Positions 25,309 through 34,565 of a stretch of 64,000 bases of DNA are shown piece after piece (position 1 is the first letter of the stretch; each line of letters opens with the position of its first letter). A program made the position numbers and the translations under genes. The stretch covers positions 4,294,001 to 4,358,000 of the forward strand of contig NZ_CP046902.1 of NCBI RefSeq assembly GCF_009789555.1. Reading direction: 5' to 3'. The DNA is from Stutzerimonas stutzeri. Its GTDB lineage: Bacteria; Pseudomonadota; Gammaproteobacteria; Pseudomonadales; Pseudomonadaceae. The notes under the pieces are model-generated. The model was given only the letters and a program-made list of their open reading frames with translations, was not told where the DNA came from and searched no databases.

Positions 25309-25373
25309 GACGACGCCGCTAGCGTTGCGCCAGGGCTACCGACGCACCCGATGACCAGGCCGGCGGCTGACAC

Positions 25374-26783
25374 TCACAGCGGTTTGCCGCGATTGCCGTG
25401 CTCACCGACGAAGGCCTGCATCGCCTTGAGGTCGTTGGCCAGTACCGTGCAGCGCTCAGGCCGCTCGAACAGGTCCGTTAAGTGAGCCGGAAGCTCGAGC
25501 GCCTTGCCGACACCCGCCTTTTCGACCGCCTCGGGGAATTTCACCGGATGGGCGGTCGCCAGCGTCACCATCGGGATCGACAGGCTGCGGCGGCATTCAC
25601 GCGCCGCATGGACACCGATTGCGGTGTGCGGATCGAGCAGCTCGCCGGTGGCGGCGAAGACCTCGGCGATCGTCGTGCAGGTCTGCTCGTCATCCACGGC
25701 CAGCGAGTCGAACAGCTTGCGGGCCTCGGTCCAGCGCTCTTCGGCCACGGCCAACTTGCCGCTGGACTTGAAGGTGCTCATCAACTCGGCAACGGCCGCT
25801 CCGTTACGCCCGTGCAGATCGAACAGCAGGCGCTCGAAATTCGACGACACCATGATGTCCATGGAAGGCGAAAGCGACGGGTGCAGCGTGTCCTTGTCAT
25901 AACGGTTGCCGCTCATGAAGCGGTGCAGGATGTCGTTGCGGTTGGTCGCGACCACCAGCTGACTGATGGGCAGCCCCATGTTGCGTGCCAGATAGCCGGC
26001 AAAAATATCGCCGAAGTTGCCGGTCGGCACGGAGAACGCCACCGAACGCGCCGGTCCGCCCAGCTGCAGCGCCGCATGGAAGTAGTAGACGATCTGAGCC
26101 ATGATCCGCGCCCAGTTGATCGAGTTCACCGCAACCAGCCGAGTGCCCTTGAGGAAGCCCTGATCGGCAAAGCTGTCCTTGACCATCTCCTGGCAATCAT
26201 CGAAGTTGCCTTCGATCGCGAGGTTGTGAATGTTGTCGCCGAAGATGGTGGTCATCTGCCGGCGCTGCACTTCCGACACACGGTTGTGCGGATGCAGGAT
26301 GAAAATGTCGACGTTGTCGCAGCGTCGGCAGCCTTCGATCGCGGCCGAACCGGTATCGCCGGAGGTCGCACCGATGATCACCACGCGCTCACCACGCTTG
26401 GCCAGCACGTAGTCGAGCAGGCGTCCAAGCAGTTGCAGCGCAAAGTCCTTGAACGCCAGGGTCGGCCCATGGAACAGCTCCAGCAGCCATTCGTTACCGT
26501 TCAACTGACGCAGCGGGGCGACGGCACTGTGGGCGAACACACCGTAGGTTTCTTCCAGAATCTGCTTGAAGTCCGCGTCGGGGATACTGCCGGCAACGAA
26601 GGGGCGCATCACTTTGAACGCCAGTTCGTGATAAGGCAGCCCGGCCCAGGATGCGATTTCCTCGACCGTGAAGCGTGGCAGGTTCTCCGGCACGTACAGA
26701 CCACCGTCGCTGGCCAGCCCGGTGAGCAGGACATCTTCGAAATTCAGGGCCGGCGCTTGGCCACGGGTACTGATATAGCGCAT
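25374..26783 (-). CDS. thrC: Threonine synthase
   Basis: A 469-residue PLP enzyme that converts O-phosphohomoserine to threonine. N-terminal MRYISTRGQAPALNFEDVLLTGLASDGGLYVPE is the family signature. The PLP lysine is in GPTLAFKDFALQLLG (about residue 108), and the phosphate-binding loop is in ATSGDTGSAAIEG. It is the long-type threonine synthase usual in gamma-proteobacteria. It follows hom by 85 bases on the same strand, the conserved hom-thrC pair. Confidence 0.97.
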   Translation of the reverse strand: MRYISTRGQAPALNFEDVLLTGLASDGGLYVPENLPRFTVEEIASWAGLPYHELAFKVMRPFVAGSIPDADFKQILEETYGVFAHSAVAPLRQLNGNEWLLELFHGPTLAFKDFALQLLGRLLDYVLAKRGERVVIIGATSGDTGSAAIEGCRRCDNVDIFILHPHNRVSEVQRRQMTTIFGDNIHNLAIEGNFDDCQEMVKDSFADQGFLKGTRLVAVNSINWARIMAQIVYYFHAALQLGGPARSVAFSVPTGNFGDIFAGYLARNMGLPISQLVVATNRNDILHRFMSGNRYDKDTLHPSLSPSMDIMVSSNFERLLFDLHGRNGAAVAELMSTFKSSGKLAVAEERWTEARKLFDSLAVDDEQTCTTIAEVFAATGELLDPHTAIGVHAARECRRSLSIPMVTLATAHPVKFPEAVEKAGVGKALELPAHLTDLFERPERCTVLANDLKAMQAFVGEHGNRGKPL

Positions 26784-26868
26784 GTTTTCAAACCTTCGGT
26801 TTGAGCCAGAAGCCTGGCGTGCGAAGCCGAGCGACCGCTTCGGCTTCAGGTTCGGCTTCCAGCTCCGA

Positions 26869-28173
26869 TTAATTCAGCTGTTCTACTCGGATCCGCACCA
26901 CGCTGCCAACGACGTCGCTCAACGATTCCAGGGCGGCGATCGCATCGTCGATGCGCTGCTCGACCACTCGGTGAGTGACAAGGATGACCGGCACCAGCCC
27001 ATCATGGACCTCGGCTTCCTTCTGCATGATCGATTCGATATTGATTCCGCGCTCCGAAAGGATGGTCGCTACCTGTGCCAGCACGCCCGGATGATCCTTG
27101 GCCTGGATGCGCAGGTAATACGCGCTTTCGCAGGCGCCTATCGGCAGGATGGGATGGGCCGATAGCGAGTCGGGCTGGAACGCAAGGTGCGGGACGCGGT
27201 TGTTCGGATCGGTCGTCAGCGCACGGGCCACGTCGACCAGATCCGCAACGACGGCCGATGCCGTCGGCTCCATGCCGGCGCCAGCACCGTAGTACAGCGT
27301 CGAGCCGACCGCATCCCCGTTGACCATGACCGCATTCATCACGCCGTTGACATTGGCGATCAGACGGTCGGCCGGTATCAGGGTCGGATGTACCCGCAGT
27401 TCGATGCCCGACGCGGTGCTGCGCGCGACCCCCAGGTGCTTGATACGATACCCCAGCGCCTCGGCATAGTTGACGTCGGCTGTGGTCAAGCGGGAAATGC
27501 CTTCGGTGTAGGCCTTGTCGAACTGCAGTGGCACGCCGAAGGCGATCGACGCGAGGATCGTCAGCTTGTGCGCGGCGTCGATGCCTTCGACGTCGAACGT
27601 CGGATCGGCCTCGGCATAGCCCAACTCCTGCGCTTGCTTGAGTACGTCCTCGAAGGCACGGCCCTTCTCCCGCATTTCGGTAAGAATGAAGTTGCCCGTG
27701 CCATTGATAATGCCGGCCAGCCAGTTGATCTGGTTGCCCGCCAGGCCTTCGCGGATCGCCTTGATGACCGGAATGCCGCCAGCGACCGAGGCTTCGAAGG
27801 CCACGATGACACCCTTCTCACGCGCCTTGGCGAAGATTTCGTTGCCGTGCACGGCGATCAGCGCCTTGTTCGCCGTGACCACATGCTTGCCGTTCTCGAT
27901 GGCCTTGAGCACCAGCTCGCGGGCCAGCGTATAACCGCCGATCAGTTCGACGACGATGTCGATCTCAGGGTTGTTCGCCACCTCGAAAATATCGGCGGTA
28001 ATGGGCGTGTCACCGGTGTTGCACCTGGGGTTCTCATGACGAGCCGCAATCTGCGCGACTTCGATTCCACGCCCGGCACGACGGGCGATTTCCGCCGCGT
28101 TGCGCTCGAGCACATTGAAGGTACCGCCACCGACGGTCCCCAGCCCACAGATGCCAACTTTCACCGGTTTCAA
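26869..28173 (-). CDS. hom: Homoserine dehydrogenase
   Basis: A 434-residue monofunctional enzyme that reduces aspartate semialdehyde to homoserine. The Rossmann dinucleotide motif is GICGLGTVGGGTF (residues 7-19). The catalytic region is AGINGTGNFILTEM ... GYAEADPTFDVEGIDAAHKL (the Asp and Lys). A C-terminal ACT domain (about 350-430) suggests threonine feedback. The start is TTG at 28173, with a strong GGGGGAG upstream; this gives the usual MKPVKVGICGLG beginning. Operon with thrC. Confidence 0.97.
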   Translation of the reverse strand: MKPVKVGICGLGTVGGGTFNVLERNAAEIARRAGRGIEVAQIAARHENPRCNTGDTPITADIFEVANNPEIDIVVELIGGYTLARELVLKAIENGKHVVTANKALIAVHGNEIFAKAREKGVIVAFEASVAGGIPVIKAIREGLAGNQINWLAGIINGTGNFILTEMREKGRAFEDVLKQAQELGYAEADPTFDVEGIDAAHKLTILASIAFGVPLQFDKAYTEGISRLTTADVNYAEALGYRIKHLGVARSTASGIELRVHPTLIPADRLIANVNGVMNAVMVNGDAVGSTLYYGAGAGMEPTASAVVADLVDVARALTTDPNNRVPHLAFQPDSLSAHPILPIGACESAYYLRIQAKDHPGVLAQVATILSERGINIESIMQKEAEVHDGLVPVILVTHRVVEQRIDDAIAALESLSDVVGSVVRIRVEQLN

Positions 28174-28286
28174 GCTGCACTCCCCCTACCCAGCGAACGG
28201 CCCTGCACTGCGGCCGAACAAAAGAGTCGCACATTACGAAGCGCACGGGATTTAGTCAAATCGGCGGCAACCGCCAGGCCTTGCGG

Positions 28287-28784
28287 CTAGCCGGGTTCAC
28301 TCTGCAATCCCAGGCGCTGATGCCACTGGGCGAGCGACTCGTCGGGATACTCATCGAAACAGCGATCGTCGGGCCCTACCTGCGGTTCCACCCACGACGC
28401 CTTCGACGCCAGCATGAGATGCGTGGACTCAGGGGGCACGGGCAGATCGGTATCGATGGCCGACGCGTGCGGGTGGACCAGATCCGGCCAATTGGGGTCC
28501 CACAGCCAAAGCGCACTGCCACACAGCTTGCAGAAATGGCGCTGGCCGTCGCTGACCCGGCTCGCCCCGGTCGCCGGATCGACCATCCTGGCCTGATAGA
28601 TGCCCAGATTCTCTCGCCCCTCGACAGCCAGGGTCCGATGATCGGCGCCCAGGTTGATCGCATAGCCACCGCCCCCAGCCGTCTTGCGGCATATCGAGCA
28701 ATAGCAACGCATGAACGGATAGGGCTCGGCCGATTCGAGCGAGAAACGCACGGCCTTGCAGTGACAGGAACCTTCAAGCTTCAT
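28287..28784 (-). CDS. GFA (glutathione-dependent formaldehyde-activating)/CENP-V domain protein
   Basis: A 165-residue zinc protein of the GFA family. Zinc-binding cysteines occur in GSCHCKAVRF (residues 5-14), MRCYCSICRKT (about 25-35) and HFCKLCGSALW (about 88-98). The family includes glutathione S-hydroxymethyl transferase-like enzymes and many members of unknown role, so the product name should not be read as a proven activity. GAGGAGG precedes the ATG. It is inserted between dsbC and hom; its link to either is not evident. Confidence 0.85.
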   Translation of the reverse strand: MKLEGSCHCKAVRFSLESAEPYPFMRCYCSICRKTAGGGGYAINLGADHRTLAVEGRENLGIYQARMVDPATGASRVSDGQRHFCKLCGSALWLWDPNWPDLVHPHASAIDTDLPVPPESTHLMLASKASWVEPQVGPDDRCFDEYPDESLAQWHQRLGLQSEPG

Positions 28785-28895
28785 GTTCGCACCTCCTCGG
28801 TATGCCTTCAGGCTTTGAACGCAAGGAGCCGAACAGTTCGGGTGGCGACAGGCAGGACAGCGACTTCAGGACCGAAGGTACACTGTCCGGGCCGT

Positions 28896-29621
28896 TTACT
28901 CGGCTTGCAAGGCGAGGGCCGCGAGCTGAGGTGCCGGCTGATAGCCAGGAATGATCTGGCCATCGGCGAGGATGATGGCCGGGGTCCCTTGGACGCCGAT
29001 GAGCTGACCCAGCTCGTACTGTTCGGCGACCGGATTGTCACAGCTGGCAGCAGGGACGTCCTCGCGCGCCTTGGCCTTGTCCATCGCTGCCTGACGATCC
29101 TTTGCACACCAGACGCTGGTGAGTGTGTTGGCGCCGTGGCTGGCCATCCCCTGACGAGGGAATGCCATGTAACGGACTTCCACACCCAGACGGTTCAACT
29201 CGGGGACTTCGCTGTGGAGTTTCTGGCAATAGCCGCAATCGGTGTCGGTGAACACCGTAATGTGGGTTTTCGGCTTTTCCGGTGCGAAGACCACCATCTT
29301 GCTGGCGGGAACCGCTTCGATCATCCTGGCCACTGAGCGACTCTGCGCCTGCTCGGTAAGATTGGTGGCCTGGCCATCCTTGAACTGGAACATGTATCCC
29401 TGGATCACGAATTGCCCATCGGCGCTCGCGTAGAGTTGCCGGCCGCCTTTGAGCTGGACCTGATAAACGCCATCCATGGGGCTCTCGGCAATCGCTTCGA
29501 TCGGCATGCCGGGCTGTATCAACTGCAGTGAATCACGGATCGCCTGTTCGGCATCGGCAGCCAGGGTAACGGTGCTGGCCAGACCGATGGTCGCGGCAGC
29601 AAATAAACGAATCACGCGCAT
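28896..29621 (-). CDS. dsbC: Periplasmic disulfide isomerase DsbC
   Basis: 241 residues with a signal peptide (about residues 1-20, ending LASTVTLAA). The N-terminal dimerisation domain is at about 22-80, and the thioredoxin-fold domain carries the active site CGYC in FTDTDCGYCQKLH and the cis-Pro loop GVQGTPAIIL. A second Cys pair (WCAKD and SCDNP) is structural. It shuffles wrong disulfides in periplasmic proteins. Start at 29621 has CGGAG upstream; the frame is open about 110 codons further without coding character. It lies downstream of xerD. Confidence 0.95.
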   Translation of the reverse strand: MRVIRLFAAATIGLASTVTLAADAEQAIRDSLQLIQPGMPIEAIAESPMDGVYQVQLKGGRQLYASADGQFVIQGYMFQFKDGQATNLTEQAQSRSVARMIEAVPASKMVVFAPEKPKTHITVFTDTDCGYCQKLHSEVPELNRLGVEVRYMAFPRQGMASHGANTLTSVWCAKDRQAAMDKAKAREDVPAASCDNPVAEQYELGQLIGVQGTPAIILADGQIIPGYQPAPQLAALALQAE

Positions 29622-29748
29622 GGAGTCTCCGGGCGACTTCGATCGAGGAAGGACTCGCAGATTAACATAGCGACCGCCTCCGAGCGCAGGGAGCGGGGCC
29701 TGGGAAGCGTACTTTGTGGGCTGCCGCGCACCCCGCGGGCGAACGCCT

Positions 29749-30645
29749 TCAACCACGCGGATGATGCTGCGCATGGAGTTCCTGGAGTCGCGCGCGGGCA
29801 ATATGGGTGTAAATCTGCGTGGTGGACAGATCGCTATGACCGAGCAGCATCTGCACGGTCCGCAGATCGGCGCCATGGTTGAGCAGGTGCGTGGCGAACG
29901 CGTGACGCAGCGTGTGCGGGGAAATCGACGCCGCGATTCCAGCTTGCCGGGCATGCAGCTTGATCCGATGCCAAAACGTCTGCCGCGTCATCAGATCACC
30001 ACGTCGACTGGGGAATACTACATCGCTGGCCTTGCCGGCCAGCAGCACGCCACGAGCGTCACGCAGGTAGCGAGCCAGCCAATGCAGGGCCTCCTCGCCG
30101 AGCGGCACCAGACGCTCCTTGTTGCCCTTGCCGAATGTGCGCAATACCCCTTGGCGAAGGTTGAGCTGTTCCAGGCTGAGACTCACCAGCTCCGTCACCC
30201 GCAAGCCGGTCGCATACAGGACCTCCAGCATCGCTCGATCGCGCATACCCAGCGCTTCGCCGATATCGGGGGCCGCCAGCAAAGCGTCCACATCCGCCTC
30301 GGACAACGCCTTGGGCAACGGCCGCCCGAGTTGTGGCAGTTCCACCCGCAGCGTAGGGTCTGCCGAAATATCGCCCTCGCGAAGCAGAAACCGGTAGAAA
30401 CCACGGAGCCCGGACAGCAGCCGCGCGGTTGAACGCGCCTTGTAGTTATTGGCCAGACGCCAGGCGAGGTGATCGAGGATGGCCTCTCGACCCGCCCCCA
30501 TCAGCCTCACGCCACGCTCATCGAGCCAACCATTGAACAACGTCAGATCGCTCCGATAGGCCTCGCGGGTGTTGTCCGACAGGCCTTTTTCCAGCCAGAG
30601 GGCATCGAGGTAGCGGTCGATTACAGGGTCGTCGAGTGCAGGCAT
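29749..30645 (-). CDS. xerD: Site-specific tyrosine recombinase XerD
   Basis: 298 residues. The N-terminal SAM-like DNA-binding domain is at 1-95 and the catalytic domain at 110-290. The catalytic set is visible: Arg in ATGLRVTELV, Lys in FGKGNKERLVPL, His-x-x-Arg in SPHTLRHAFATHLL, His in LLGHSDLSTT and the nucleophile Tyr in TQIYTH. With XerC it resolves chromosome dimers at dif. Length and position beside dsbC, hom and thrC fit the housekeeping XerD and not a phage or integron integrase. Confidence 0.96.
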   Translation of the reverse strand: MPALDDPVIDRYLDALWLEKGLSDNTREAYRSDLTLFNGWLDERGVRLMGAGREAILDHLAWRLANNYKARSTARLLSGLRGFYRFLLREGDISADPTLRVELPQLGRPLPKALSEADVDALLAAPDIGEALGMRDRAMLEVLYATGLRVTELVSLSLEQLNLRQGVLRTFGKGNKERLVPLGEEALHWLARYLRDARGVLLAGKASDVVFPSRRGDLMTRQTFWHRIKLHARQAGIAASISPHTLRHAFATHLLNHGADLRTVQMLLGHSDLSTTQIYTHIARARLQELHAQHHPRG

Positions 30646-30761
30646 GGGGCTTGATCGCGCTTGGAGAGCGCATCAGTGTTCCACAAGCGGCGCCCGCCGC
30701 GCCACACCGGCACCCGGGATCGCGCTGTGCTGCTGGCCATTCACCCGACAGCCGAACAGCC

Positions 30762-30794
30762 AAAAAAAAAGCAGCCCGAAGGCTGCCTTTTTTT
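30762..30794. terminator. Rho-independent terminator after rplS
   Basis: GCAGCC-CGAA-GGCTGC with nine A before and seven T after, 15 bases beyond the rplS stop. The flanking tracts make it usable in both directions, but only rplS ends here. Confidence 0.92.
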
Positions 30795-30808
30795 CGAGGA
30801 CGCTTTGC

Positions 30809-31159
30809 TCAGGAAAGCTTTTCCTTGATACGGGCTGCCTTGCCGGACAGCGCGCGGAGGTAGTACAGCTTGGCTTTGCGGACATCACCACGGCGCTTGA
30901 CGCTGAGGCTGTCGACCATCGGGCTGTAGTACTGGAACGTACGCTCCACACCCACGCCATTGGAAATCTTGCGAACGGTGAAGGCGCTGTTCAGGCCGCG
31001 GTTACGCTTGCCGATCACGACGCCTTCGAAGGCCTGCAGACGCTCACGGTCGCCTTCCTTTACCTTCACCTGGACGACCACGGTGTCACCGGGGGCGAAC
31101 GGAGGCAGTTCTTTGGTCATCTGCTCGGCTTCGAGCGCCTGGATAATCTTGTTGGTCAT
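30809..31159 (-). CDS. rplS: 50S ribosomal protein L19
   Basis: A 116-residue L19 with signature blocks PPFAPGDTVVVQVKVKEGDRERLQAFEGVVIGKRNRGLNSAFTVRK. It lies at the 30S-50S interface. It is the last gene of rpsP-rimM-trmD-rplS, with 43 bases to trmD and a terminator downstream. GGAGC precedes the ATG. Confidence 0.98.
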   Translation of the reverse strand: MTNKIIQALEAEQMTKELPPFAPGDTVVVQVKVKEGDRERLQAFEGVVIGKRNRGLNSAFTVRKISNGVGVERTFQYYSPMVDSLSVKRRGDVRKAKLYYLRALSGKAARIKEKLS

Positions 31160-31202
31160 GCTGTGCTCCTAAGGCAGGCCCTCATGGCGTGCCATCGATA
31201 CG

Positions 31203-31955
31203 TTAACTATCGTCCCGCTGATGGATGTATTCCTTCAGCAGCTTTTGTTCTTCCCCAGAAAGCGAGCGGCTATCCAGAAGATCAGCGCGGCGTTCCCAGG
31301 TCCTTCCGAGGGACTGCTGCAAACGCCAACGCCGGATGTGTTCATGGTTGCCGCTCAGCAGCACCTCAGGAACACGTTTATCCGCATACACTTCCGGTCG
31401 CGTGTAATGCGGGCAGTCGAGCAGGCCGTCGGTAAACGAATCCTCCTCGGCGGAATCAGCATGACCCAGTGCTCCGGGAAGCAAGCGAGTCACCGCATCG
31501 ATCAGCACCATGGCCGGCAGCTCACCACCGGACAACACGTAGTCGCCAATCGACCATTCCTCATCGACGTGCGCTTCGATAAAGCGCTCGTCTATCCCTT
31601 CATAACGACCGGCGATGAGGATAAGCGCCTCCTCCTTCGCCAGGTCGCGAACGTCGGCCTGCTTCAGCTGACGCCCCTGCGGCGACAGGTAGATCACCTT
31701 CGCCTTTGCGCCAGCGGCTCGCCTGGCATCGGCCAATGCAAGCTCCAGCGGCTTGATCTTCATCACCATGCCGGGACCACCACCGAAGGGGCGATCATCT
31801 ACCGTCTGGTGACGATCTTCGGTATAGCTCCGGGGATTCCAGCAACGCAGCTGGAGCAGCCCCTGCCTCACTGCGCGACTGGTGATTCCATAGTCGCGGA
31901 CGGCAGCGAACATGTCCGGGAACAGACTGATCACTTCGACGCGAAAGTTCGCCAT
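31203..31955 (-). CDS. trmD: tRNA (guanine-37-N1)-methyltransferase
   Basis: A 250-residue SPOUT-class enzyme that adds the m1G37 modification next to the anticodon, preventing +1 frameshifts. Motifs are DRPFGGGPGMVMK, YLSPQGRQL, LIAGRYEGIDERF and SIGDYVLSGGELP (AdoMet trefoil knot), and the catalytic Asp is in the mobile linker (HADSAEEDS). The ATG at 31955 (MANFRVEVISLFP) is preferred over one at 31979, which would overlap rimM. It is translated just after rimM. Confidence 0.97.
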   Translation of the reverse strand: MANFRVEVISLFPDMFAAVRDYGITSRAVRQGLLQLRCWNPRSYTEDRHQTVDDRPFGGGPGMVMKIKPLELALADARRAAGAKAKVIYLSPQGRQLKQADVRDLAKEEALILIAGRYEGIDERFIEAHVDEEWSIGDYVLSGGELPAMVLIDAVTRLLPGALGHADSAEEDSFTDGLLDCPHYTRPEVYADKRVPEVLLSGNHEHIRRWRLQQSLGRTWERRADLLDSRSLSGEEQKLLKEYIHQRDDS

Positions 31956-31960
31956 GTCGC

Positions 31961-32497
31961 TCAGAAGTCCGCGTCCCATTCGACGTGCATCTCGCCTGCG
32001 TCCAGATCGACCTTCAATACGCAGGGGTCGGTGTAGGGCAACAGACGCTCGCGATCATCCAGGCTGCCGTCGAACGGCTTGACCACCAGGACATCGTTGG
32101 CGCCGGTCTCGAGCAGATGATCCACCCGCCCAAGCACTTGCCCGAGCTGGTTGATGACCGTCAGGCCCTGGAGCTGGAACCAGTAATACTCCTCGCCAGT
32201 CAACGAAGGCAATTCGCTGCGCGGGATGCAGATCTCGAAGTCGGCGTAGGTACGCGCCTCTTCCCGATCCGTCAGCCCTTTCAACGTAGCCACCAGGATC
32301 TTGCCCTGCAGGCGACCCTTGACCAGCTCAACCTGCTTGACCTCCTCGCCTCGCCTCAGCGTCCAGCGACGATAGTCCAGCAAATTGTCGATCGGATCGG
32401 TAAAGGAATAGACCTTTACGTCACCTCGCACGCCATGCACCGAAACGATCTTGCCGATGACGATCAGGTCTTCGGCCGGAGCTGACGTGGCGTTCAT
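31961..32497 (-). CDS. rimM: Ribosome maturation factor RimM
   Basis: A 178-residue protein with an N-terminal RimM beta-barrel (VIGKIVSVHGVRGDVKVYSFTD, residues 11-32) and a C-terminal PRC-barrel (EEYYWFQLQGLTVIN ... GANDVLVV). It assists assembly of the 30S head around S19. It lies five bases before trmD and after rpsP in the conserved operon. Confidence 0.97.
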   Translation of the reverse strand: MNATSAPAEDLIVIGKIVSVHGVRGDVKVYSFTDPIDNLLDYRRWTLRRGEEVKQVELVKGRLQGKILVATLKGLTDREEARTYADFEICIPRSELPSLTGEEYYWFQLQGLTVINQLGQVLGRVDHLLETGANDVLVVKPFDGSLDDRERLLPYTDPCVLKVDLDAGEMHVEWDADF

Positions 32498-32502
32498 GTG
32501 TT

Positions 32503-32754
32503 TCAGGCAGCAGCCTTGGCAGCTTCCTTCAGCAGCTGAGCAACGCGCTCAGACGGCTGTGCGCCCTGACCCAGCCAGTAAGCGGCACGCTCCTGGTTTA
32601 CAGAGAGCTTCACTTCCGCACCCGAGGCGACCGGGTTGAAGAAACCGATGCGCTCGACGAAGCGACCATCGCGCGGGTTGCGGCTGTTGGTCACGGTCAG
32701 GTGATAGAAAGGGCGCTTCTTGGAGCCGCCACGGGCGAGACGAATAGTTACCAT
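32503..32754 (-). CDS. rpsP: 30S ribosomal protein S16
   Basis: An 83-residue S16 beginning MVTIRLARGGSKKRPFYHLTV, with the signature blocks NPRDGRFVERIGFFNPVA. The open frame extends 71 codons upstream but the ATG at 32754 gives the universal start and length. It is the first gene of rpsP-rimM-trmD-rplS. Confidence 0.98.
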   Translation of the reverse strand: MVTIRLARGGSKKRPFYHLTVTNSRNPRDGRFVERIGFFNPVASGAEVKLSVNQERAAYWLGQGAQPSERVAQLLKEAAKAAA

Positions 32755-32821
32755 GTGAACATCGTTCCTGTAGTCGGTACAGCAAATCTGAATGCAGGGC
32801 CCAAGGCCCGAAAGGCCGCAT

Positions 32822-32849
32822 ATTCTAAGGATTATCCGGACTTTTGCAA
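32822..32849 (-). promoter_or_regulatory. Probable sigma-70 promoter of the rpsP operon
   Basis: Read on the minus strand: TTGCAA at 32849-32844, a 16-base spacer, and TAGAAT at 32827-32822, about 70 bases before rpsP. A short GC-rich hairpin (around 32800-32815) lies in the leader. A ribosomal operon is expected to have a strong promoter here. Confidence 0.6.
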
Positions 32850-32941
32850 ATGGCTTTTTAAAAAACAGCTGCAAGGCTCGGCAGCAGGCCCGCTCAACGC
32901 GAGCGGCACCCCCTGGAGGGCACCACTGCAAGGCCAATGGA

Positions 32942-34321
32942 CTAGAACTTCGGCATCCCGCCGCCACCCGGGAACATGCCTCCCATGCCGCGCATCATCT
33001 TGGCCATGCCACCCTTGCCCGTGACCTTCTTCATCATCTTCTGCATTTGCTTGTGCTGCTTGATCAGCCGGCCAATGTCCTGCACCTGAGTGCCGGAACC
33101 CATGGCGATGCGACGCTTGCGCGAGCCACTGATGATGTCCGGATTGCGCCGCTCGACGGGCGTCATCGAATTGATGATGGCTTCCATCTGCTTGAACTGC
33201 TTCTCGGCCGCGCCCTGCGCATTGCCCATCTGCGAGAGATTCACCCCGCCAATGGACGGCAGCTTGTCCATCAAGCCGCCAAGGCCGCCCATGTTTTTCA
33301 TCTGCTGAAGCTGATCCCGGAAGTCTTCGAGATCGAAGCCCTTGCCCTTCTTCAGCTTTTTGGTGAGCTTCTCTGCCTTTTCCCGATCCAGCGTCTGTTC
33401 GGCCTGCTCGATCAGGCTGAGCACATCGCCCATGCCGAGGATGCGCGAGGCGATCCGGTCCGGGTGGAATGGCTCGAGCGCGTCGCTTTTTTCGCCCATG
33501 CCGAGAAACTTGATGGGCTTGCCGGTGATGTGACGCACCGACAGCGCCGCGCCTCCGCGCGCATCACCGTCGACCTTGGTCAGCACCACGCCGGTCAGCG
33601 GAAGCGCATCGCCGAACGCCTTAGCGGTATTGGCGGCATCCTGGCCCGTCATGGCGTCGACCACGAACAACGTCTCGGCCGGATTGATTGCCGCGTGAAC
33701 GGCCTGGATTTCGGCCATCATCTGCGCATCGATGGCCAGGCGGCCTGCGGTATCGACCAGCACCACGTCGATGTACTTGAGCTTGGCTTCGCGAATGGCG
33801 GCCTGCGCGATCTCGACCGGCTTCTGGCTGGTGTCGGAGGGGAAGAAGGTCACACCCACTTCGGCGGCCAGCGTCTCCAACTGCTTGATCGCGGCCGGGC
33901 GATAGACGTCGGCGGACACCACCAGAACCGACTTTTTCTTGCGCTCCTTGAGGAACCTCGCCAGCTTGCCAACAGTAGTCGTCTTGCCCGCGCCCTGCAG
34001 GCCGGCCATCAGCACCACCGCCGGCGGCACGACGCTCAGGGCGAGGTCTTCATTGGCCGCGCCCATCAGCTCTTCCAGCTCGGCGCGAACGATCTTCACG
34101 AACGCCTGGCCAGGCGTCAGGCTCTTGGAAACCTCGGTGCCCACGGCCCGGTCCTTGACCTTGGCGACGAACTCCTTGACCACCGGCAGCGCAACGTCAG
34201 CCTCCAGCAGCGCCATGCGCACTTCGCGCAAGGTGTCCTTGATATTCTCCTCGGTCAGCTTGGCCTTGCCAGTAACGTGGCGAAGCGTCTGGGAGAGGCG
34301 GTCGGTTAGGTTTTCAAACAT
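32942..34321 (-). CDS. ffh: Signal recognition particle protein Ffh
   Basis: A 459-residue SRP54 GTPase that targets inner-membrane proteins co-translationally with 4.5S RNA. It has an N domain (1-85) and a G domain with G1 GLQGAGKTTTVGKLA (about 107), DTAGRLA (about 190) and TKVDGDARGG (about 248). The C-terminal M domain (about 330-459) is rich in Met with the RNA-binding SGSRKRRIAMGSG and a GGMFPGGGGMPKF tail. The 4.5S RNA gene was not found in this window. It is upstream of the rpsP operon and divergent from the next gene. Confidence 0.98.
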   Translation of the reverse strand: MFENLTDRLSQTLRHVTGKAKLTEENIKDTLREVRMALLEADVALPVVKEFVAKVKDRAVGTEVSKSLTPGQAFVKIVRAELEELMGAANEDLALSVVPPAVVLMAGLQGAGKTTTVGKLARFLKERKKKSVLVVSADVYRPAAIKQLETLAAEVGVTFFPSDTSQKPVEIAQAAIREAKLKYIDVVLVDTAGRLAIDAQMMAEIQAVHAAINPAETLFVVDAMTGQDAANTAKAFGDALPLTGVVLTKVDGDARGGAALSVRHITGKPIKFLGMGEKSDALEPFHPDRIASRILGMGDVLSLIEQAEQTLDREKAEKLTKKLKKGKGFDLEDFRDQLQQMKNMGGLGGLMDKLPSIGGVNLSQMGNAQGAAEKQFKQMEAIINSMTPVERRNPDIISGSRKRRIAMGSGTQVQDIGRLIKQHKQMQKMMKKVTGKGGMAKMMRGMGGMFPGGGGMPKF

Positions 34322-34565
34322 GTGCCGTTTCCACGCTGGGTGTGGTTAAGGCAGCGATTATAGAAGCTGAGTGGCCCAGGCCGGTACCCCGGGCCGGATG
34401 CTTTTCATCGCGACAGCCTGGCCATGCCCGACGAGGATGGCCGCGACGTATCGACACAGGCCCGCAGGCGGCCCGCCCCGGTAACCCTCACCTTTTATTG
34501 GCACGCTTTTGTGCATCCGGTGTTTGTGCCACACTCAGCGCCTTTCGAGCCTGCTTAAAAGACCT

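Noticed and set aside
29749..30645. A mobile-element integrase
   Set aside because: The tyrosine recombinase has the length, motifs and neighbours of the housekeeping XerD; no attachment sites or mobile genes lie nearby.
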